A DNA stretch of 15,625 bases from the NCBI GenBank assembly GCA_043720875.1, contig JAYSRU010000092.1, forward strand, positions 1 through 15,625, in the 5' to 3' direction. Shown one piece after another: positions 14,588 to 15,625 of the stretch. Made by a program: the position numbers and the translations under genes. Positions within the stretch are counted from its first letter, which is position 1, and every line of letters begins with the position of its first letter. Source of the stretch: JAYSRU01 sp043720875. Its GTDB lineage: Bacteria > Bacteroidota > Bacteroidia > Flavobacteriales_D > Crocinitomicaceae. Below the pieces are notes generated by a model. It was given only the letters and a program-made list of their open reading frames with translations, was not told the origin of the DNA and made no database searches.

Positions 14588-15625
14588 ATGACTCGAATAC
14601 TTTTAATTATTTCCCTAGTTATATCTATTAATTCAGCGTTTGGGCAATCGTTGAAAGGTAAAATTGTGGATGAAGAAGGTTTCGAAGTTCCTTTTGCAAA
14701 AATTCGAGTAGAAAACTCAAGTTATGCCACTGTTGCTAATGTAATGGGTGTGTATGTTTTGGAATTACGAAAAGGTACATACACCTTAAAAATTACCGCT
14801 AATGGTTATGTAGAAAATATTCAATCGATAGAAATTATTGACCTTACAACGGTTGCTGATTTTGTCTTGAAGGAAAAAATTTCAGAAATAGAGGAGGTTA
14901 CAATTGTCTATAAATCCAAGAAGGAGCGCGGGAAAGAGATAATGAAGCAAGTGATTGATAAAAGAAGTTTTTTCTATGATCGAGTTACAGAATATACATG
15001 CGATACGTATTGTCTAAGTTCTCTGGAGAAAGAAATTAAAGACTCGATTTTCAAAGACTCGATTGTAGGTAGAACCAAATTGAATTTGATTGAATGGCGC
15101 GCGCTGACTTCATATAAAGAAAGTGCAAAATTTAAAGACGAATTTTACGCTTTTGAAGATTTTGCGGATGAAGGAACGATGTCAAATGCAGCATCTGCAT
15201 CGGTTACATTTGGCGATGGAGCTGAGTCAATCGCGCCTGCAATGGGAGAAAACACGAACCCGTATTTATTCGTCATGGGAATCAAAGATGCGCACGTAAA
15301 TATCTTTGAAAATCTCCTGAATCTGCCTAAAATCTCTGATAAACCAATTGCATCACCGCTTGCGTACAATGCTTTTTTAAACTACAACTTTTATCTGGAA
15401 GATTTCTATTATGATGATCAAAAGAGGATGATATATGAAATTAGAGTAGCCCCAAGGTTTGAATATGAAGCGTTATTGAAAGGGACCATTTTTGTGCGCG
15501 ATTCAGTTTGGGAAATAGTTTCGTACGCCTTAAGTGTTAATCCTGCAGCACTCACTTATTTTAAGGAATTGCACATGATTTGTGATTACACCAAAATAGG
15601 CGAACGATTAGTGCCAACCCGACGC
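14588..15625 (+). CDS. Exported carboxypeptidase-regulatory-like/DUF5686 family protein (3' end outside window)
   Basis: An open frame from the ATG at 14588 to the window edge gives 346 residues without a stop, so the gene is cut by the window, not broken. The signal peptide is MTRILLIISLVISINSAFG, followed by a carboxypeptidase-regulatory-like sandwich at about 21-97 (LKGKIVDEEGFEVPFAKIRV at 22-41; ANVMGVYVLELRKGTYTLKI at 50-69). A short linker ISEIEEVTIVY (98-108) leads to the DUF5686-type start KERGKEIMKQVIDKR (112-126) and YTCDTYCLSSLEKE (136-149). In Bacteroidota, DUF5686 proteins are usually around 800 residues and end in a barrel-like outer-membrane part, so roughly half is missing here. 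Their function is not established; an outer-membrane location is inferred. The same N-terminal domain type occurs in the TonB-dependent receptor at 1894-4491, but the proteins are otherwise different. Confidence 0.78.
   Translation, partial: MTRILLIISLVISINSAFGQSLKGKIVDEEGFEVPFAKIRVENSSYATVANVMGVYVLELRKGTYTLKITANGYVENIQSIEIIDLTTVADFVLKEKISEIEEVTIVYKSKKERGKEIMKQVIDKRSFFYDRVTEYTCDTYCLSSLEKEIKDSIFKDSIVGRTKLNLIEWRALTSYKESAKFKDEFYAFEDFADEGTMSNAASASVTFGDGAESIAPAMGENTNPYLFVMGIKDAHVNIFENLLNLPKISDKPIASPLAYNAFLNYNFYLEDFYYDDQKRMIYEIRVAPRFEYEALLKGTIFVRDSVWEIVSYALSVNPAALTYFKELHMICDYTKIGERLVPTRR

Noticed and set aside
1..15625. Search by eye for CRISPR arrays, tRNA or rRNA genes, insertion sequences, integrases, toxin-antitoxin pairs or defence genes.
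   Set aside because: No repeat-spacer pattern, cloverleaf, transposase or terminal-repeat signature was recognised, and nearly all sequence is taken up by conserved core genes.

Overview
The window looks like chromosomal core DNA from a member of Bacteroidota, most likely Flavobacteriales and possibly a Crocinitomicaceae/Fluviicola-type organism. The family-level guess is weak. The base composition is AT-rich. Several gene starts are preceded by the Bacteroidota -7 promoter element TAnnTTTG, and there are no obvious Shine-Dalgarno sequences. The gene content is typical of the phylum: a PorT-type type IX secretion protein, a TamL-type lipoprotein Omp85, a TonB-dependent receptor with a carboxypeptidase-regulatory-like N-terminal domain, a DUF5686-type protein, and bacillithiol synthesis by BshC. 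Many signal peptides end in ...GQ or ...AQ.

Layout. At 1-147 there is no gene, only a perfect 15-bp inverted repeat that probably ends transcription of the outer-membrane-type protein at 148-1050 (-). A divergent exported MORN-repeat protein follows at 1155-1871 (+). It meets tail to tail a minus-strand pair, bshC (4563-6146) followed by a TonB-dependent receptor (1894-4491). Divergent from bshC is a cyclophilin-type prolyl isomerase (6216-6668, +) ending in a strong hairpin. Then porT (6759-7499) and an FAD-dependent oxidoreductase (7504-9060) form a tight plus-strand pair. A SpoU/TrmH-type RNA methyltransferase (9064-9795, -) is divergent from tamL (9825-12575, +). A SirB1/transglutaminase-like protein (12680-13564, +) converges on a ChaN-like secreted protein (13571-14437, -). 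The window ends inside a DUF5686-family gene (14588 to the edge, +).

Functionally the region leans toward the cell envelope: at least seven of the twelve genes encode exported or outer-membrane proteins (two barrels of assembly or secretion machinery, one receptor, one small barrel-like protein, and three other exported proteins). The rest are housekeeping genes (bacillithiol synthesis, prolyl isomerase, RNA methylation, redox). I see no mobile element, CRISPR array, tRNA, rRNA, phage gene or defence cassette, and nothing that convincingly amounts to a new multi-gene system. The most useful leads are modest: -7 elements placed only 3-6 nt before several start codons, a highly basic insertion in TamL, a transglutaminase-fold protein without an obvious catalytic cysteine, and the porT/oxidoreductase coupling.
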